DNA of 64,000 nt from positions 1 to 64,000 of the forward strand of contig NC_019702.1 of the NCBI RefSeq assembly GCF_000317085.1, written 5' to 3'. The notes under the pieces were generated by a model, which saw only the letters and a program-made list of their open reading frames with translations, was not told where the DNA came from and did not search any database. The DNA is from Synechococcus sp. PCC 7502. Its GTDB lineage: Bacteria; Cyanobacteriota; Cyanobacteriia; Pseudanabaenales; Pseudanabaenaceae. Position numbers and translations under genes: made by a program. Of this stretch, positions 19,552 to 29,550 are shown in pieces (the stretch's first letter is position 1; the number at the start of each line of letters is the position of its first letter).

Positions 19552-20763
19552 TGCTTTAACAAGTCCCACAGTGTTGCCTACGGCTATGTCACCTATCAAA
19601 CTGCATACCTCAAGGCAAACTATCCTGTGGAATACATGGCAGCGTTGCTATCTTCCTCCAGTGGCGACCAAGATAAAGTCCAAAAATATATTGCCAGTTG
19701 CAACAACATGGGCATAGAGGTTTTACCTCCAGATATTAATGAATCTGGTATTGACTTTACCCCCCGTAATACCAAAATCATGTTTGGATTGGCAGCAATT
19801 AAAAATCTAGGTGAAGGGGCGGTACATTCTATCCTTGAAGCAAGGGAAGTTGGCGGTAGTTTTAGCTCGTTAGCTGATTTATGTAGCCGAGTGGATGCAA
19901 GGGCATTGAATAAAAAAGGATTGGAAGCATTAATTCAAACTGGGGCATTTGATCGCCTAAATTCCAATCGCCATCAACTAATTAGTGACCTAGAAGTAAC
20001 CGTGGAATGGGCTTCCCGTAAGGCTAAAGATCAAGCTAGTGGGCAAGGTAGCCTATTTGATATGTTGGGCGGTGAAGCCGAAAAAGTCATTTTTGATGAA
20101 ACTCCCGCAGGCATTCCCGTTGAAGACTATCCACCCCAAGAAAAGCTGCGCATGGAAAAGGAATTATTGGGCTTTTATATTTCCGATCATCCCCTCAAAA
20201 TTGTCAAATCCTCAGCCGCCGTCATTGCTCCCATTAATTTAAGCGATATGGAAGAGTATGTGGGTAGAACGATTACAGCTATTGTCCTTGTCACTGATAT
20301 TAAGGAAATTGTCACGAAAAAAGGCGATCGCATGGCAGTAATTCAAATTGAAGACTTGACGGGTCGGGCTGAATCGGTAATTTTCCCCAAGACCTACGAG
20401 AAAGTACGCCTAAATTTACAAAAAGATGCCCGTCTCATGATTTGGGGTAAGATTGATCGCCGAGATGAACAGTCTCAATTAATCCTTGATGATCTACAAC
20501 CCATTGACTCGGTGCGCATGGTTAAAATCCATTTAAGTTACGAGGATGCACAGGAATCACAAAAACTCTACGCCCTCCGTGAAATCCTACGAGAGCAGAA
20601 AGACCCCGAAGAAAATGGTAAAGTCCCTGTTATTGCCTCCATTGGCGAATCATCTCAACTGGTGCGTTTCGGGAATCAATTTTGGGTCAAGGATGAAATC
20701 TTAACCGTTGAGGCATTACTTAAAGCTAACTTTCAGGCGCAAGCAGATGGATTAGTAAAATGA
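19444..20763 (+). CDS. dnaE-C: DNA polymerase III alpha, C-terminal half with split intein
   Basis: In most cyanobacteria the catalytic DnaE subunit is encoded in two unlinked genes, whose products are joined by protein trans-splicing. Residues 1-36 here are the C-terminal intein piece: it contains YDIGVEKDHNF (block F) and ends in ASN (block G), with the splicing Asn at residue 36. The extein starts with Cys-Phe-Asn (19552 onward), the invariant nucleophile context. The remaining 403 residues are the DnaE C-terminal region, including the HhH region and the OB-fold. The N-terminal half is not in this window. It sits between a hypothetical gene (5 bp) and mobA (4 bp overlap). Confidence 0.97.
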   Translation: MVKIVSCKPLRVQTVYDIGVEKDHNFILDNGLVASNCFNKSHSVAYGYVTYQTAYLKANYPVEYMAALLSSSSGDQDKVQKYIASCNNMGIEVLPPDINESGIDFTPRNTKIMFGLAAIKNLGEGAVHSILEAREVGGSFSSLADLCSRVDARALNKKGLEALIQTGAFDRLNSNRHQLISDLEVTVEWASRKAKDQASGQGSLFDMLGGEAEKVIFDETPAGIPVEDYPPQEKLRMEKELLGFYISDHPLKIVKSSAAVIAPINLSDMEEYVGRTITAIVLVTDIKEIVTKKGDRMAVIQIEDLTGRAESVIFPKTYEKVRLNLQKDARLMIWGKIDRRDEQSQLILDDLQPIDSVRMVKIHLSYEDAQESQKLYALREILREQKDPEENGKVPVIASIGESSQLVRFGNQFWVKDEILTVEALLKANFQAQADGLVK

Positions 20764-21371
20764 TTTTTGCTTCTTCAGGAGTTTCTTTGGGAGCGATCGC
20801 CCTAGCAGGGGGAAAAAGCTCACGCATGGCTACAGATAAGGCACTACTAGAAATTAATGGTAAGCCTTTATTACAAAAAGTTTGTGAGGTTGCCCAAGCC
20901 TGTGGAGCCAATCCGATTTTAGTGATCACCCCTTGGCAAAAAAAATACAAGTTTCTGAATTTGCCGCTGGAATCTAAATTTATCCATGAACCTGCTCCTC
21001 AAAGTCCATTATCAGGATTTACTCTAGGTTTATCTAACTTAAAAACCGATTGGGTACTATTACTCGCCTGTGACTTACCCCAGTTAAAATCCGATGTCAT
21101 TCAAGCTTGGAGTCAAAATTTAGCAAATTTGCCTTCACAAGCGATCGCCTTTTTACCTAAACATAGCAAAGGCTGGGAACCACTATGCGGATTTTATCGT
21201 TGTTCTTGTCTAGAAAGTTTAGAAAGCTATAGACAAAAAGGTAAATATTCCTTCCAAGACTGGCTATATGCATCTAGGGTGATAGAAATTCCCCATGTTG
21301 ATCCTGAAATGCTCTTTAACTGTAATACTCCAACGGAATATGCTCAGGTTAAAAATACTTTCAATAAATAG
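20760..21371 (+). CDS. mobA: Molybdenum cofactor guanylyltransferase
   Basis: MobA attaches GMP to molybdopterin to make the bis-MGD cofactor. The 203-residue protein has the nucleotide-binding start LAGGKSSRMATDK, the metal-binding LLACDLPQL, the PLCGFYR segment and a C-terminal NCNTPTEY, all family features. Its ATG overlaps the dnaE-C stop. In cyanobacteria the product would serve nitrate reductase and similar enzymes. Confidence 0.92.
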   Translation: MIFASSGVSLGAIALAGGKSSRMATDKALLEINGKPLLQKVCEVAQACGANPILVITPWQKKYKFLNLPLESKFIHEPAPQSPLSGFTLGLSNLKTDWVLLLACDLPQLKSDVIQAWSQNLANLPSQAIAFLPKHSKGWEPLCGFYRCSCLESLESYRQKGKYSFQDWLYASRVIEIPHVDPEMLFNCNTPTEYAQVKNTFNK

Positions 21372-21375
21372 GCAG

Positions 21376-21401
21376 AAAAAAACAGCTCTATTAGAGACTG
21401 T
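21376..21401 (-). terminator. Rho-independent terminator of the pst operon
   Basis: Read on the minus strand: ACAG-t-CTCT, loop AAT, AGAGCTGT, then seven Ts. The stem has one bulged T. It lies about 75 bp after the pstB stop, between pstB and the convergent mobA. In the other direction it lacks a clear T-run. Confidence 0.6.
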
Positions 21402-21473
21402 CAATAATTTTATTTATCAACGTTAAATAAAACCTGCGATCGCTAAATAATCCCTTGAATTAACCCAATAAAC

Positions 21474-22331
21474 CTAACCAAATAAACCAGCTACATAATC
21501 TCTAGTTGCAGAGTTAGAAGCATTTGTAAAGATTTTGGCGGTTTGAGCATACTCCACCATTCTGCCAATACGACTTTCATCGGTATTAAAGAAAGCTGTG
21601 TAGTCAGATACCCGTGATGCCTGCTGCATATTATGGGTCACAATCACAATGGTTAGCGAAGTGCGGAGTTCTTGAATTAGTTCCTCAATCTTTAGGGTCG
21701 AAATTGGATCAAGGGCAGAACAAGGTTCATCCATTAATAATACTTTTGGTCTAACCGCAAGCGATCGGGCAATACAAAGACGTTGCTGTTGACCACCAGA
21801 CAGCCCTAATGCTGACTTTTTCAGCTTATCCTTAACTTCATTCCACAGAGCCGCGCCTTTTAGAGCAGTTTCGACAATTTCATCTAGTTCTTCACGATTT
21901 TTTTTAAGTCCTGCAATTCTAACTCCGTACAGAATATTATCATAAATACTCGTAGGAAAGGGGTTGGGCTTTTGGAAAACCATGCCGATTTGGCTACGCA
22001 GACGATTAATATTGACATTAGGTGAATAGATATCTTGACCAAAAAACTCAACTTTACCGTCAATCTTGATCTTGCTTTCTAGCTCGCCTATGCGATTTAA
22101 AGACTTCAACAGTGTAGATTTTCCACAACCAGAAGGACCAATCATCGCTGTAACTTGGTTTTGCTTAAAGTCAAGGTTTACTCCTTGAAGTACTTTTAAG
22201 GTGCCATAGTAAAAGTTCAGGTCTTTAACTTGAATAGCTGGTACCGTGATGTCAGTAACCAGATCAGAAAGCTGAATCACTGTTTCAGTAGAAATGCTTT
22301 TAGGGTTAGAAGGTTTATTAGGGTTTTGCAT
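21474..22331 (-). CDS. pstB: Phosphate ABC transporter ATPase PstB
   Basis: The ATPase of the high-affinity phosphate importer. The 285-residue protein has Walker A GPSGCGKST (65-73), the ABC signature LSGGQQQR, Walker B LLMDEPCSALD and the switch histidine in VTHNMQQA. The roughly 30-residue N-terminal extension before the usual start is Ser/Thr/Pro-rich and less certain. It is last in pstS-C-A-B, 16 bp after pstA. Confidence 0.97.
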   Translation of the reverse strand: MQNPNKPSNPKSISTETVIQLSDLVTDITVPAIQVKDLNFYYGTLKVLQGVNLDFKQNQVTAMIGPSGCGKSTLLKSLNRIGELESKIKIDGKVEFFGQDIYSPNVNINRLRSQIGMVFQKPNPFPTSIYDNILYGVRIAGLKKNREELDEIVETALKGAALWNEVKDKLKKSALGLSGGQQQRLCIARSLAVRPKVLLMDEPCSALDPISTLKIEELIQELRTSLTIVIVTHNMQQASRVSDYTAFFNTDESRIGRMVEYAQTAKIFTNASNSATRDYVAGLFG

Positions 22332-22347
22332 AATAGCTAAAGGAAAA

Positions 22348-23244
22348 CTAACGAGTATTTAGGCGATCGCGAGTAACTAGGCGAGATACCACGTTAACTG
22401 TAATTACTAATATCAGTAGCACAGCCGCAGCAGTCCAAGCTAATTTGTTTTGTTCGGGATAAGCAGATGTAGAATATTGGTAAATTAAAACAGCTAGAGA
22501 TGGAGCAGGGTTAAATAGACCTTGGGGCCAATCTTGACTGGATAGTGCCGTGAATAACAAAGGAGCAGTCTCCCCTGCAACACGAGCCACAGCCAGAAGC
22601 ACACCAGTGGTAATACCAGGTAAAGCTGCAGATACGACAATTCTAAAAGTAGTCTGAAATCGATTGCCACCCAAGGCAGCAGATGCCTGACGTACACTTG
22701 TAGGAATTAACTTTAAAGCCTCTTCTGAAGTTAGAGTAACGATTGGCAACATAATGGTAGCGAGGGCGAAGCTTCCTGCTAAAGCCGAAAAACTCTTGAA
22801 GTTAGCAACAATCACGCCATAGGCAAACACACCTACAACAATAGATGGGACACTACTTAAAATTCTAGTCGCAAATCGGACATAACCAGCCGTTTTAGGT
22901 TGCTCTTTCCCAAATTCTGACAAGTAAATCCCAGCCATTACGCCAAAAGGAATAGCCGCCAAAGAAGCAACTCCAACCATTAGCAAGGTTCCCAGAATGG
23001 CATTAGCAAAACCATTTTTAACATCCTGTTCGCCTACTGCTGCAGGTAAGGATGTAAAAACATCAAAACTTAAGTAGGGTAAACCTTTAAAGAATATTTC
23101 AATTAAGATTGAGCCTAGCGGTATTAATGCCACACCTGTTAAGGCAAAGGCAAGAACTGTCATAAATAAATTGAAGTTCGACCTAATCACTGGCAACGGC
23201 ACGGTGAGTTCAATTAACTCGGATTCCTGAACTTGATTGCTCAT
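22348..23244 (-). CDS. pstA: Phosphate ABC transporter permease PstA
   Basis: One of two membrane subunits of the phosphate importer. 298 residues with about six membrane segments and the binding-protein-dependent transport (EAA) region near ALGGNRFQTTFRIVVSAALP. It starts 11 bp after pstC and is followed 16 bp later by pstB. Confidence 0.96.
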   Translation of the reverse strand: MSNQVQESELIELTVPLPVIRSNFNLFMTVLAFALTGVALIPLGSILIEIFFKGLPYLSFDVFTSLPAAVGEQDVKNGFANAILGTLLMVGVASLAAIPFGVMAGIYLSEFGKEQPKTAGYVRFATRILSSVPSIVVGVFAYGVIVANFKSFSALAGSFALATIMLPIVTLTSEEALKLIPTSVRQASAALGGNRFQTTFRIVVSAALPGITTGVLLAVARVAGETAPLLFTALSSQDWPQGLFNPAPSLAVLIYQYSTSAYPEQNKLAWTAAAVLLILVITVNVVSRLVTRDRLNTR

Positions 23245-23255
23245 TAAATTATTAC

Positions 23256-24230
23256 CTAATCCTTAGTAAATAGTTGAACTAATAAAACTGCACCAATATT
23301 TACAATCAGAGTTAGTGCGAACAAAATTAGCCCCAAATATAAGAGCGCACCCGGATGTAAATCTCCCGCCGCTTCTGCAAATTCATTGGCAATTACCGCA
23401 GGAATACTGTAGCCAGAATCCAATAGGGAAGCACTAATCTGGGCAGTATTACCAATTACCATTGTTACTGCCATAGTTTCACCCAATGCACGTCCCAAAG
23501 CCAACATAACTGCTCCTAAAATACCAGGAGAGGCAGCAGGTAAGATTACCCTAGTAATTGTTTCCCACCGAGTTGCACCTAAGCCCATAGACGCACTACG
23601 AAACTCTGCTGGCACCGCTATTAATACATCTCTAGAAATAGAACCTACAGTCGGTATGATCATAATTGCCAGTAATACCCCAGCCGTCATGATATTAAAG
23701 CCTGAAGATTCGGTACCAAATAAAGGAATCCAACCCAGAGTGCTATGTAAAAATTCTTGAAAAGGCTTAATAACTGGGACAAATGTAAAAATGCCCCACA
23801 GACCGATAATCACACTAGGAATAGCTGCAATTAGTTCAACCGTATAGGCAATAGGCATCCGCACGCTTTTAGGAACAAAGTTTTCGCTGGTGGTTAAAGC
23901 GATCGCAACCCCCACAGGTGTAGCAAGTAAAATAGCGATCGCTGAGCTAACTATGGTGCCGTAAATGTAAGGAGCAGCCCCAAACTCATCAGTACCAACA
24001 TTCCAGTTAGTATTAAAGATAAATTGGGGTCCAAAGTTTTGGATGGCAGGGAAGGCACGAAAGGCAACGACCACTATCACAAATAGCATCATTGCCAGCA
24101 TTCCTAGACCAAATATTTTGACTAAGATCGTGAATCCATTTTCGAGGATATAACCTTTAGTATCAAAAACATTGATGTTGACTGCATTGGCAGCTTGGTC
24201 GGAGCTTGAGGATTTAGAATAACTTGCCAT
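23256..24230 (-). CDS. pstC: Phosphate ABC transporter permease PstC
   Basis: The other membrane subunit of the phosphate importer, with about six membrane segments and the EAA region near MGLGATRWETITRVILPAA. I chose the ATG at 24230 (MASYSKSSSSD, 324 residues). A TTG at 24236 is two codons upstream. It is separated from pstS by about 75 bp that hold a strong hairpin. Confidence 0.96.
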   Translation of the reverse strand: MASYSKSSSSDQAANAVNINVFDTKGYILENGFTILVKIFGLGMLAMMLFVIVVVAFRAFPAIQNFGPQFIFNTNWNVGTDEFGAAPYIYGTIVSSAIAILLATPVGVAIALTTSENFVPKSVRMPIAYTVELIAAIPSVIIGLWGIFTFVPVIKPFQEFLHSTLGWIPLFGTESSGFNIMTAGVLLAIMIIPTVGSISRDVLIAVPAEFRSASMGLGATRWETITRVILPAASPGILGAVMLALGRALGETMAVTMVIGNTAQISASLLDSGYSIPAVIANEFAEAAGDLHPGALLYLGLILFALTLIVNIGAVLLVQLFTKD

Positions 24231-24262
24231 CAGCAATTTTTCCTTCAGGGTGATTTACTTTA

Positions 24263-24294
24263 TTTAGGGACTGAAATTATTTGCAGCCCCTAAA
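24263..24294 (-). other. Hairpin between pstS and pstC
   Basis: On the minus strand TTTAGGGGCTG (24294-24284), a 10-base loop, then CAGTCCCTAAA (24273-24263): an 11-pair stem with one G-U pair. There is no T-run after it. It most likely protects the 3' end of pstS mRNA or partly stops transcription, so that more PstS is made than permease. Confidence 0.65.
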
Positions 24295-24305
24295 ATTTTT
24301 AATAA

Positions 24306-25340
24306 CTACTTAACAGAACTATTGACCACTTGAATTACTCTTTTAGCTACTGCCTCTGGAATTTGGGTATATTCAAGAGAGCCATTAATTTTTTGTCCTG
24401 AAGTCAAAGCCCATTGAATGAACTTTTTAATTGCAGGTGCTTTAGCTGCATCATAGTCTTTGGAAACTAACAGCCAAGTTAAGCCCACAATTGGGTAGCC
24501 ATCGGTTGGATCACCTTCAAACACTCTGAAATTTTCAGGGAACTTAAAGGTTGCTAAAGCTTTATTAGCATTACTTAACTCTGGAGTAACATACTGACCC
24601 TTTTTATTTTGTAGAAGGGCAGTCTCTAGATTACCATTTTTAGCATAGCTGTATTCTACATAACCGATCGCTCCAGCAGTTTGTTTAACTACACCAGCTA
24701 CACCAGCATTACCTTTACCCTTAAGAGGACTAGCAACCCATTTCGGAGCTTGACCAGGTCCTACTAATTTACGGAATGAGGGATCAATGGCAGAAAGGTG
24801 GTTAGTAAAGATGAAGGTGGTGCCACTACCATCGGCACGAACAGCAAGTCTGATAGGCAAGTCAGGAAGATTAACTCCAGGGTTATCCCTTACCAGTTTG
24901 GCATCATTCCACCGCTTAATTTGTCCTGTAAAAATAAGGGGAAGAGTGTAGCGAGAAAGTTTTAACTTTTCTACTCCGGGCACGTTAAAAATTACGGACA
25001 CAGCACCACCAGCGGTAGGAACTAAAATCACGCCTTTACTCACCGCAGCGATTTGTGCATCAGTCATGGCAGCATCACTACCCCCAAAGTCCACGGTACC
25101 TGCGGTAAATTGTTTAATCCCACCACTACTACCAATACCTTGATAGTTAACTTTAATATTTGGATTTTGCTTGGCAAATTCAGCAGCATATCTTTGGTAT
25201 AGAGGCTCAGGGAAAGTTGCCCCTGCACCATTTAAGGTCACGGTCTGAGCACTGGCTGCCATTGCCGTTCCAAATACCACTGAAATAGCTACGGCTGAAG
25301 TCGTGACAAGACGACGTAAACTTGAAGTGAAAAAGATCAT
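24306..25340 (-). CDS. pstS: Phosphate-binding protein PstS
   Basis: The periplasmic phosphate-binding protein. The start is the ATG at 25340 (344 residues), which gives a proper signal peptide (MIFFTSSLRR, hydrophobic core to AMAASAQ). The open frame extends to 25487, but that adds 49 residues before the signal peptide. The mature part starts with LNGAGATFPEPLY, with the phosphate-contact motifs YQGIGSSGGI and RADGSGTTF. A four-repeat Pho box lies 83 bp upstream of the start, indicating SphR/PhoB control under phosphate starvation. Confidence 0.97.
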   Translation of the reverse strand: MIFFTSSLRRLVTTSAVAISVVFGTAMAASAQTVTLNGAGATFPEPLYQRYAAEFAKQNPNIKVNYQGIGSSGGIKQFTAGTVDFGGSDAAMTDAQIAAVSKGVILVPTAGGAVSVIFNVPGVEKLKLSRYTLPLIFTGQIKRWNDAKLVRDNPGVNLPDLPIRLAVRADGSGTTFIFTNHLSAIDPSFRKLVGPGQAPKWVASPLKGKGNAGVAGVVKQTAGAIGYVEYSYAKNGNLETALLQNKKGQYVTPELSNANKALATFKFPENFRVFEGDPTDGYPIVGLTWLLVSKDYDAAKAPAIKKFIQWALTSGQKINGSLEYTQIPEAVAKRVIQVVNSSVK

Positions 25341-25422
25341 ATTTCCTAGTCCGTTGGATTTTTTGTGTGATTTTTTACAAGTAATCTCTAAATCTAAGAC
25401 TACAGCGTTGATGACCGCCCCA

Positions 25423-25463
25423 AGGTTAATAAAGTCACAAGATATGGTTAAGGCATGGTTAAG
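25423..25463 (-). promoter_or_regulatory. Pho box (SphR binding site) for pstSCAB
   Basis: On the minus strand four octamers are spaced by 3 bp each: CTTAACCA (25463-25456), CTTAACCA (25452-25445), CTTGTGAC (25441-25434) and ATTAACCT (25430-25423). The cyanobacterial Pho box is built from CTTAACCT-type octamers at 11 bp pitch, so this is an excellent match. The third repeat is the weakest. It lies 83 bp before the pstS ATG. Confidence 0.88.
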
Positions 25464-25602
25464 TTTTGATGATACCGTTATCCACAAACAATTTTCAGAT
25501 TATGCTCACCACAACTTAGTGAGTAAATCCCCGTGCAAAATAAAAGTGACACACTGTATAAGTTCTGACAAATGTTACAGATTTATCCCAATTTTTATAG
25601 TT

Positions 25603-26460
25603 CTACCTAGAAAAACTAGCAGCAGGGGTAATGCAAATAATAGGATTCCCCTTACGACTTACATGGGCAATCTCAGGAGAGAAGCTAGTAGTTGGCGAGT
25701 CCACCCGAGCCACGAAATCAGCAATGCGTAACTGTGTCGCATCTAAATGTAAAGCCATAATTACAGCCTGAGCATTTCCCTTTGCCCCAGCATGTGCCAC
25801 ACCTTTCAGTTTTCCCCAAATTAAAATATCCCCTGTGGCAATTATTTCTCCGCCCGCATTGACATCCCCAAAGATAATAATGCTGCCATTGTGACGAATT
25901 TCCACTCCCGATCGCACCGTCATTTTTAGATACAAGGGATCGTCTTGGGGGGATATTTCAGGATTTACGGGAGTTTTGGGACTTTGATCTACGGATAAAC
26001 CAGCCGTGACCGCAGAGATCGCCGTTTGACGACGAAATGTGGAAACACTATGGAGAACTAACCCTTGGGTTTGGAGAATTTCCGTAATATCTTGAATTTG
26101 TCTGACATCTAAAAGGCGATCGCCCGCTTGCAAATAGACTAAAGTTCCCGCAGTCAAAGTATCCGCCTGTGCCGTAATTTTTTGCTGGAGTTGCTCTAGT
26201 AAATCAGTCCAAGTTAAGGTGGTATGGCTAGAACCATCAGTATCGGTCAGTTCTTGCTCCAATGGCAGGATCAGATTTAACTTATCATCAAGGGTTTTGA
26301 ACCTAATTTGCGGTACTGAAATTTGAGGTGCTGAGGGGGCAGGTTGAATCAGTTTATCGCTTTCAATTATGGTTTCCAGTAAAAAATCCTCCTCTCCTCC
26401 TTGATCAGGTATTTTGCCAAGGTCTTGAGGGGGATTAGTTAAAGTTTGCTCAGAGTTCAT
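25603..26460 (-). CDS. minC: Septum site-determining protein MinC
   Basis: MinC with MinD blocks FtsZ ring assembly away from midcell. The 285-residue protein has a low-complexity N-terminal start, then the MinC N domain, then the C-terminal beta-helix with VRSGVEIRHNGSIIIFGDV and a repeated Gly-rich pattern (INAGGEIIATGDILIWG-like). It starts 14 bp after clpC's stop. minD and minE, which often follow minC, are absent here. The gene ends before the pstS promoter. Confidence 0.92.
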   Translation of the reverse strand: MNSEQTLTNPPQDLGKIPDQGGEEDFLLETIIESDKLIQPAPSAPQISVPQIRFKTLDDKLNLILPLEQELTDTDGSSHTTLTWTDLLEQLQQKITAQADTLTAGTLVYLQAGDRLLDVRQIQDITEILQTQGLVLHSVSTFRRQTAISAVTAGLSVDQSPKTPVNPEISPQDDPLYLKMTVRSGVEIRHNGSIIIFGDVNAGGEIIATGDILIWGKLKGVAHAGAKGNAQAVIMALHLDATQLRIADFVARVDSPTTSFSPEIAHVSRKGNPIICITPAASFSR

Positions 26461-26473
26461 TGAAAAAGTTAAA

Positions 26474-28960
26474 TTAGGCAGAGGGCATGAGTTGTAAAGG
26501 GCTATCCGCAGGGGCGATCGCCGAGGGTTGCTCTACACAAATTACCTTACCATCATCATCCACATCTACAATTACCGATGCGCCATCTCTAACCTTACCT
26601 GTGAGAATTTCTTCCGATAAAGAATCCTCAAGTAAGCGCATAATTGCCCGACGTAAGGGTCTAGCTCCATAGCTTTGGTTATAACCTTCCCGCACTAGTA
26701 AGTCTTTGAAGCGTTCAGTGACAGCAAGGGTAATATTTTTCTCCTTGAGTCGCTTGTAAACTTCATTAAGCATGAGTTCGGCAATCTCTCTAATTTCTTC
26801 AATCTTCAGTTGTCTGAAGACGATGATTTCATCAAGACGGTTAAGAAACTCTGGGCGGAAGTATTGTTTTAGCTCTTCATTAACTAGCGATCGAATTCGA
26901 GTATATGCGGAGTCAGCTTGATCTTCAGCAAAGTCAAAGCCTAAACCACCGCCACCTTTTTCAATGACCTTAGAACCAATATTGGAGGTCATGATAATTA
27001 GGGTATTTTTGAAATCTACGGTACGTCCCTTAGAATCTGTCAATCGTCCATCTTCTAAAATTTGTAAGAGTAAATTAAAGACATCAGGGTGAGCTTTTTC
27101 AATTTCATCAAATAGAATCACGGTATAAGGGCGACGACGGACAGCTTCAGTTAATTGACCACCTTCGTTATAACCCACATAGCCGGGAGGTGAACCAATG
27201 AGCTTAGAAACCGTATGCCGTTCCATAAACTCAGACATATCCAACCTGACCATTGCCTCTTCCGAACCAAAGAAGTAGGCGGCTAGAGCCTTTGTTAACT
27301 CAGTTTTACCAACACCTGTGGGTCCTGAGAAAATAAAACTAGCGATCGGACGGTTAGGATTCTTAAGTCCAACTCTGGCACGACGAATGGCACGGGAAGT
27401 AGCTTTTACGGCTTCTTCTTGTCCGATTAAGCGTTGGTGCAGAGTTTCCTCCATTTGCATCAATTTCAGGGATTCAGATTCGGTGAGCTTACTTACAGGT
27501 ACGCCAGTCCAAGAACTAACGATATGGGCAATGTCCTCTTCTGTGACCACTGGTACCACATCATCCTTAGTGGTTTCAGCTTTTTTAGCTTGACTCAAAT
27601 TGCGGATTTCCTGCTTAATCTCTAGCTCGCGATCGCGCAGTTTAGCTGCCTTATCAAAGTCTTGAGACCTCACAGCATCATCTTTATCTTTCAGCAGTTG
27701 TCGTAGTTCCTTATCCAGTTCCTTAGCCGCAGGGGGGAGTTGTGAATTCAATAATCTGACTCTGGAACCAGCTTCATCAATTAAATCGATCGCCTTATCG
27801 GGCAGAAATCGATCAGAAATGTAGCGATCAGATAACTTAGCCGCCGCATCAATTGCTAGATCAGAAATTTTGAGTTTATGGTGCTGCTCATAGCGTTCCC
27901 GCAACCCAAATAGAATTTCGATGGTTTCTTCGACACTTGGTTCACCAACCATAACTGGCTGAAAACGTCTTTCCAATGCCGCATCTCGTTCAATGTGTTT
28001 ACGATACTCATCTAAAGTCGTTGCCCCAATGCATTGAAGTTCACCACGGGCTAAAGCAGGTTTCAGGATATTAGCGGCATCGATCGCCCCTTCCGCAGCA
28101 CCAGCCCCAATTAGGGTATGAACCTCATCAATTACCAAGATCACATTATTAGAAGAACGAATTTCATCCATAATCTTTTTCAAGCGTTCTTCAAACTCAC
28201 CTCGATATTTGGTACCTGCTACTAACAAGCCAATGTCAAGGGTTACTACCCGCTTATCTTGAAGAATGTCGGGAATATCACCACTGGTAATTCTCTGTGC
28301 CAATCCCTCAGCGATCGCCGTTTTACCAACACCTGGTTCACCAATTAAAACTGGATTATTTTTAGTTCGCCGTCCCAAGATTTGAATCACACGCTCAATT
28401 TCTTTTTGGCGACCTACCACTGGATCAAGTTTGCCCTCCATCGCTAATTGGGTTAAGTTAGACCCAAATTCATCCAAAGTTGGGGTTTTTGTGCGTCCAC
28501 CACCACCACCTGCGGAAACTTCAGCAGTTTCGCCTAACATTCTAATTACTTGAGTACGAACTTTCGACAAATCTACGCCAAGATTTTCTAGAACCCTTGC
28601 CGCTACTCCTTCCCCTTCACGAATTAGACCTAGGAGTAAATGTTCTGTCCCAATGTAGTTATGTCCTAACTGGCGAGCCTCTTCCAGGGAAAGCTCTAGA
28701 ACTCGTTTTGCCCTTGGGGTAAATGGGATTTCCACTGCTACAAAGCCTGAACCACGCCCAATAATTTTTTCGACCTCAATTCTTGCATCCTTGAGGTTAA
28801 CTCCCATAGACTTGAGGACTTTGGCGGCAACGCCTGTTCCTTCTCCAATCAGACCCAATAAGATCTGCTCTGTGCCAACGAAGTTGTGTCCGAGGCGGCG
28901 AGCTTCTTCTTGAGCCAGCATGATGACCTTAATTGCCTTTTCTGTAAAGCGTTCAAACAT
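26474..28960 (-). CDS. clpC: ATP-dependent Clp protease ATPase subunit ClpC
   Basis: ClpC unfolds proteins for ClpP and is the main Hsp100 of cyanobacteria. The 828-residue protein has two N-terminal repeats (1-140, each with GHN-GTE), the first AAA+ domain with GEPGVGKT (207-214), a UVR segment near [13 protein letters not shown], and a second AAA+ domain with [17 protein letters not shown] loop, as used to dock on ClpP, is present. Followed closely by minC. Confidence 0.98.
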   Translation of the reverse strand: MFERFTEKAIKVIMLAQEEARRLGHNFVGTEQILLGLIGEGTGVAAKVLKSMGVNLKDARIEVEKIIGRGSGFVAVEIPFTPRAKRVLELSLEEARQLGHNYIGTEHLLLGLIREGEGVAARVLENLGVDLSKVRTQVIRMLGETAEVSAGGGGGRTKTPTLDEFGSNLTQLAMEGKLDPVVGRQKEIERVIQILGRRTKNNPVLIGEPGVGKTAIAEGLAQRITSGDIPDILQDKRVVTLDIGLLVAGTKYRGEFEERLKKIMDEIRSSNNVILVIDEVHTLIGAGAAEGAIDAANILKPALARGELQCIGATTLDEYRKHIERDAALERRFQPVMVGEPSVEETIEILFGLRERYEQHHKLKISDLAIDAAAKLSDRYISDRFLPDKAIDLIDEAGSRVRLLNSQLPPAAKELDKELRQLLKDKDDAVRSQDFDKAAKLRDRELEIKQEIRNLSQAKKAETTKDDVVPVVTEEDIAHIVSSWTGVPVSKLTESESLKLMQMEETLHQRLIGQEEAVKATSRAIRRARVGLKNPNRPIASFIFSGPTGVGKTELTKALAAYFFGSEEAMVRLDMSEFMERHTVSKLIGSPPGYVGYNEGGQLTEAVRRRPYTVILFDEIEKAHPDVFNLLLQILEDGRLTDSKGRTVDFKNTLIIMTSNIGSKVIEKGGGGLGFDFAEDQADSAYTRIRSLVNEELKQYFRPEFLNRLDEIIVFRQLKIEEIREIAELMLNEVYKRLKEKNITLAVTERFKDLLVREGYNQSYGARPLRRAIMRLLEDSLSEEILTGKVRDGASVIVDVDDDGKVICVEQPSAIAPADSPLQLMPSA

Positions 28961-29550
28961 GGCTTTGTTCCCACTACTTGCTGCATTCGATAGAATTCAG
29001 TATAACAGCCTATTTTCTAGGTTAGGGGTAGATTATAGATCGGTTTTGGTTAGGTTAACCGAATTAATGACTAATCTTAGATTTTAGGAATTAAATCTTG
29101 GGATCATTACCTATCAGCATTATTACTTAATTATTTACGGTTAAAGAAATCTAGAATTAAATCTGGAACAATTGCGATCGCTACACCAATTTATACACTA
29201 AACAGCATCTTCATCAGTCTGACCATTGGATAGAATTTCACAAATACTGCTCTATAGAACGCTTTTACCTAACTCTTAATTCATTTTGACTGGGAAAGAA
29301 TGTATTTAAGACTACTGTAAGAAGCTGATCACTAAGGATAGGATTAATCAAGTTAATTCTTGGTTGATCTAGTAATTACCATAGGTAGTCCAAGCAAGTT
29401 GATTACATAAAGTAACAAAGTAGCTTATTCGGTAATTTATTCAAACAACTTATTTCAGACAACTTAATTAAAGAGTTAGCGAATATTTAAGCTTTTAGTC
29501 TATGTGCGTAGCTAGTAAATAACAGACAAATAAACAATTAGGAAATTAAG
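28961..29550. other. Intergenic region between clpC and TPR gene
   Basis: 590 bp, AT-rich, between divergent genes. It presumably carries both promoters. A short palindromic patch (TCGGTT ... AACCGA) is near 29040-29070. I see no RNA gene or reading frame. Confidence 0.4.

Noticed and set aside
25303-25731. 142-codon plus-strand open frame over the pstS promoter
   Set aside because: It overlaps the Pho box, pstS and minC in the opposite direction and has no protein-like features; a shadow.
28961-29550. tRNA or small RNA genes in the long gap
   Set aside because: No cloverleaf or conserved tRNA T-arm sequence was found by eye.
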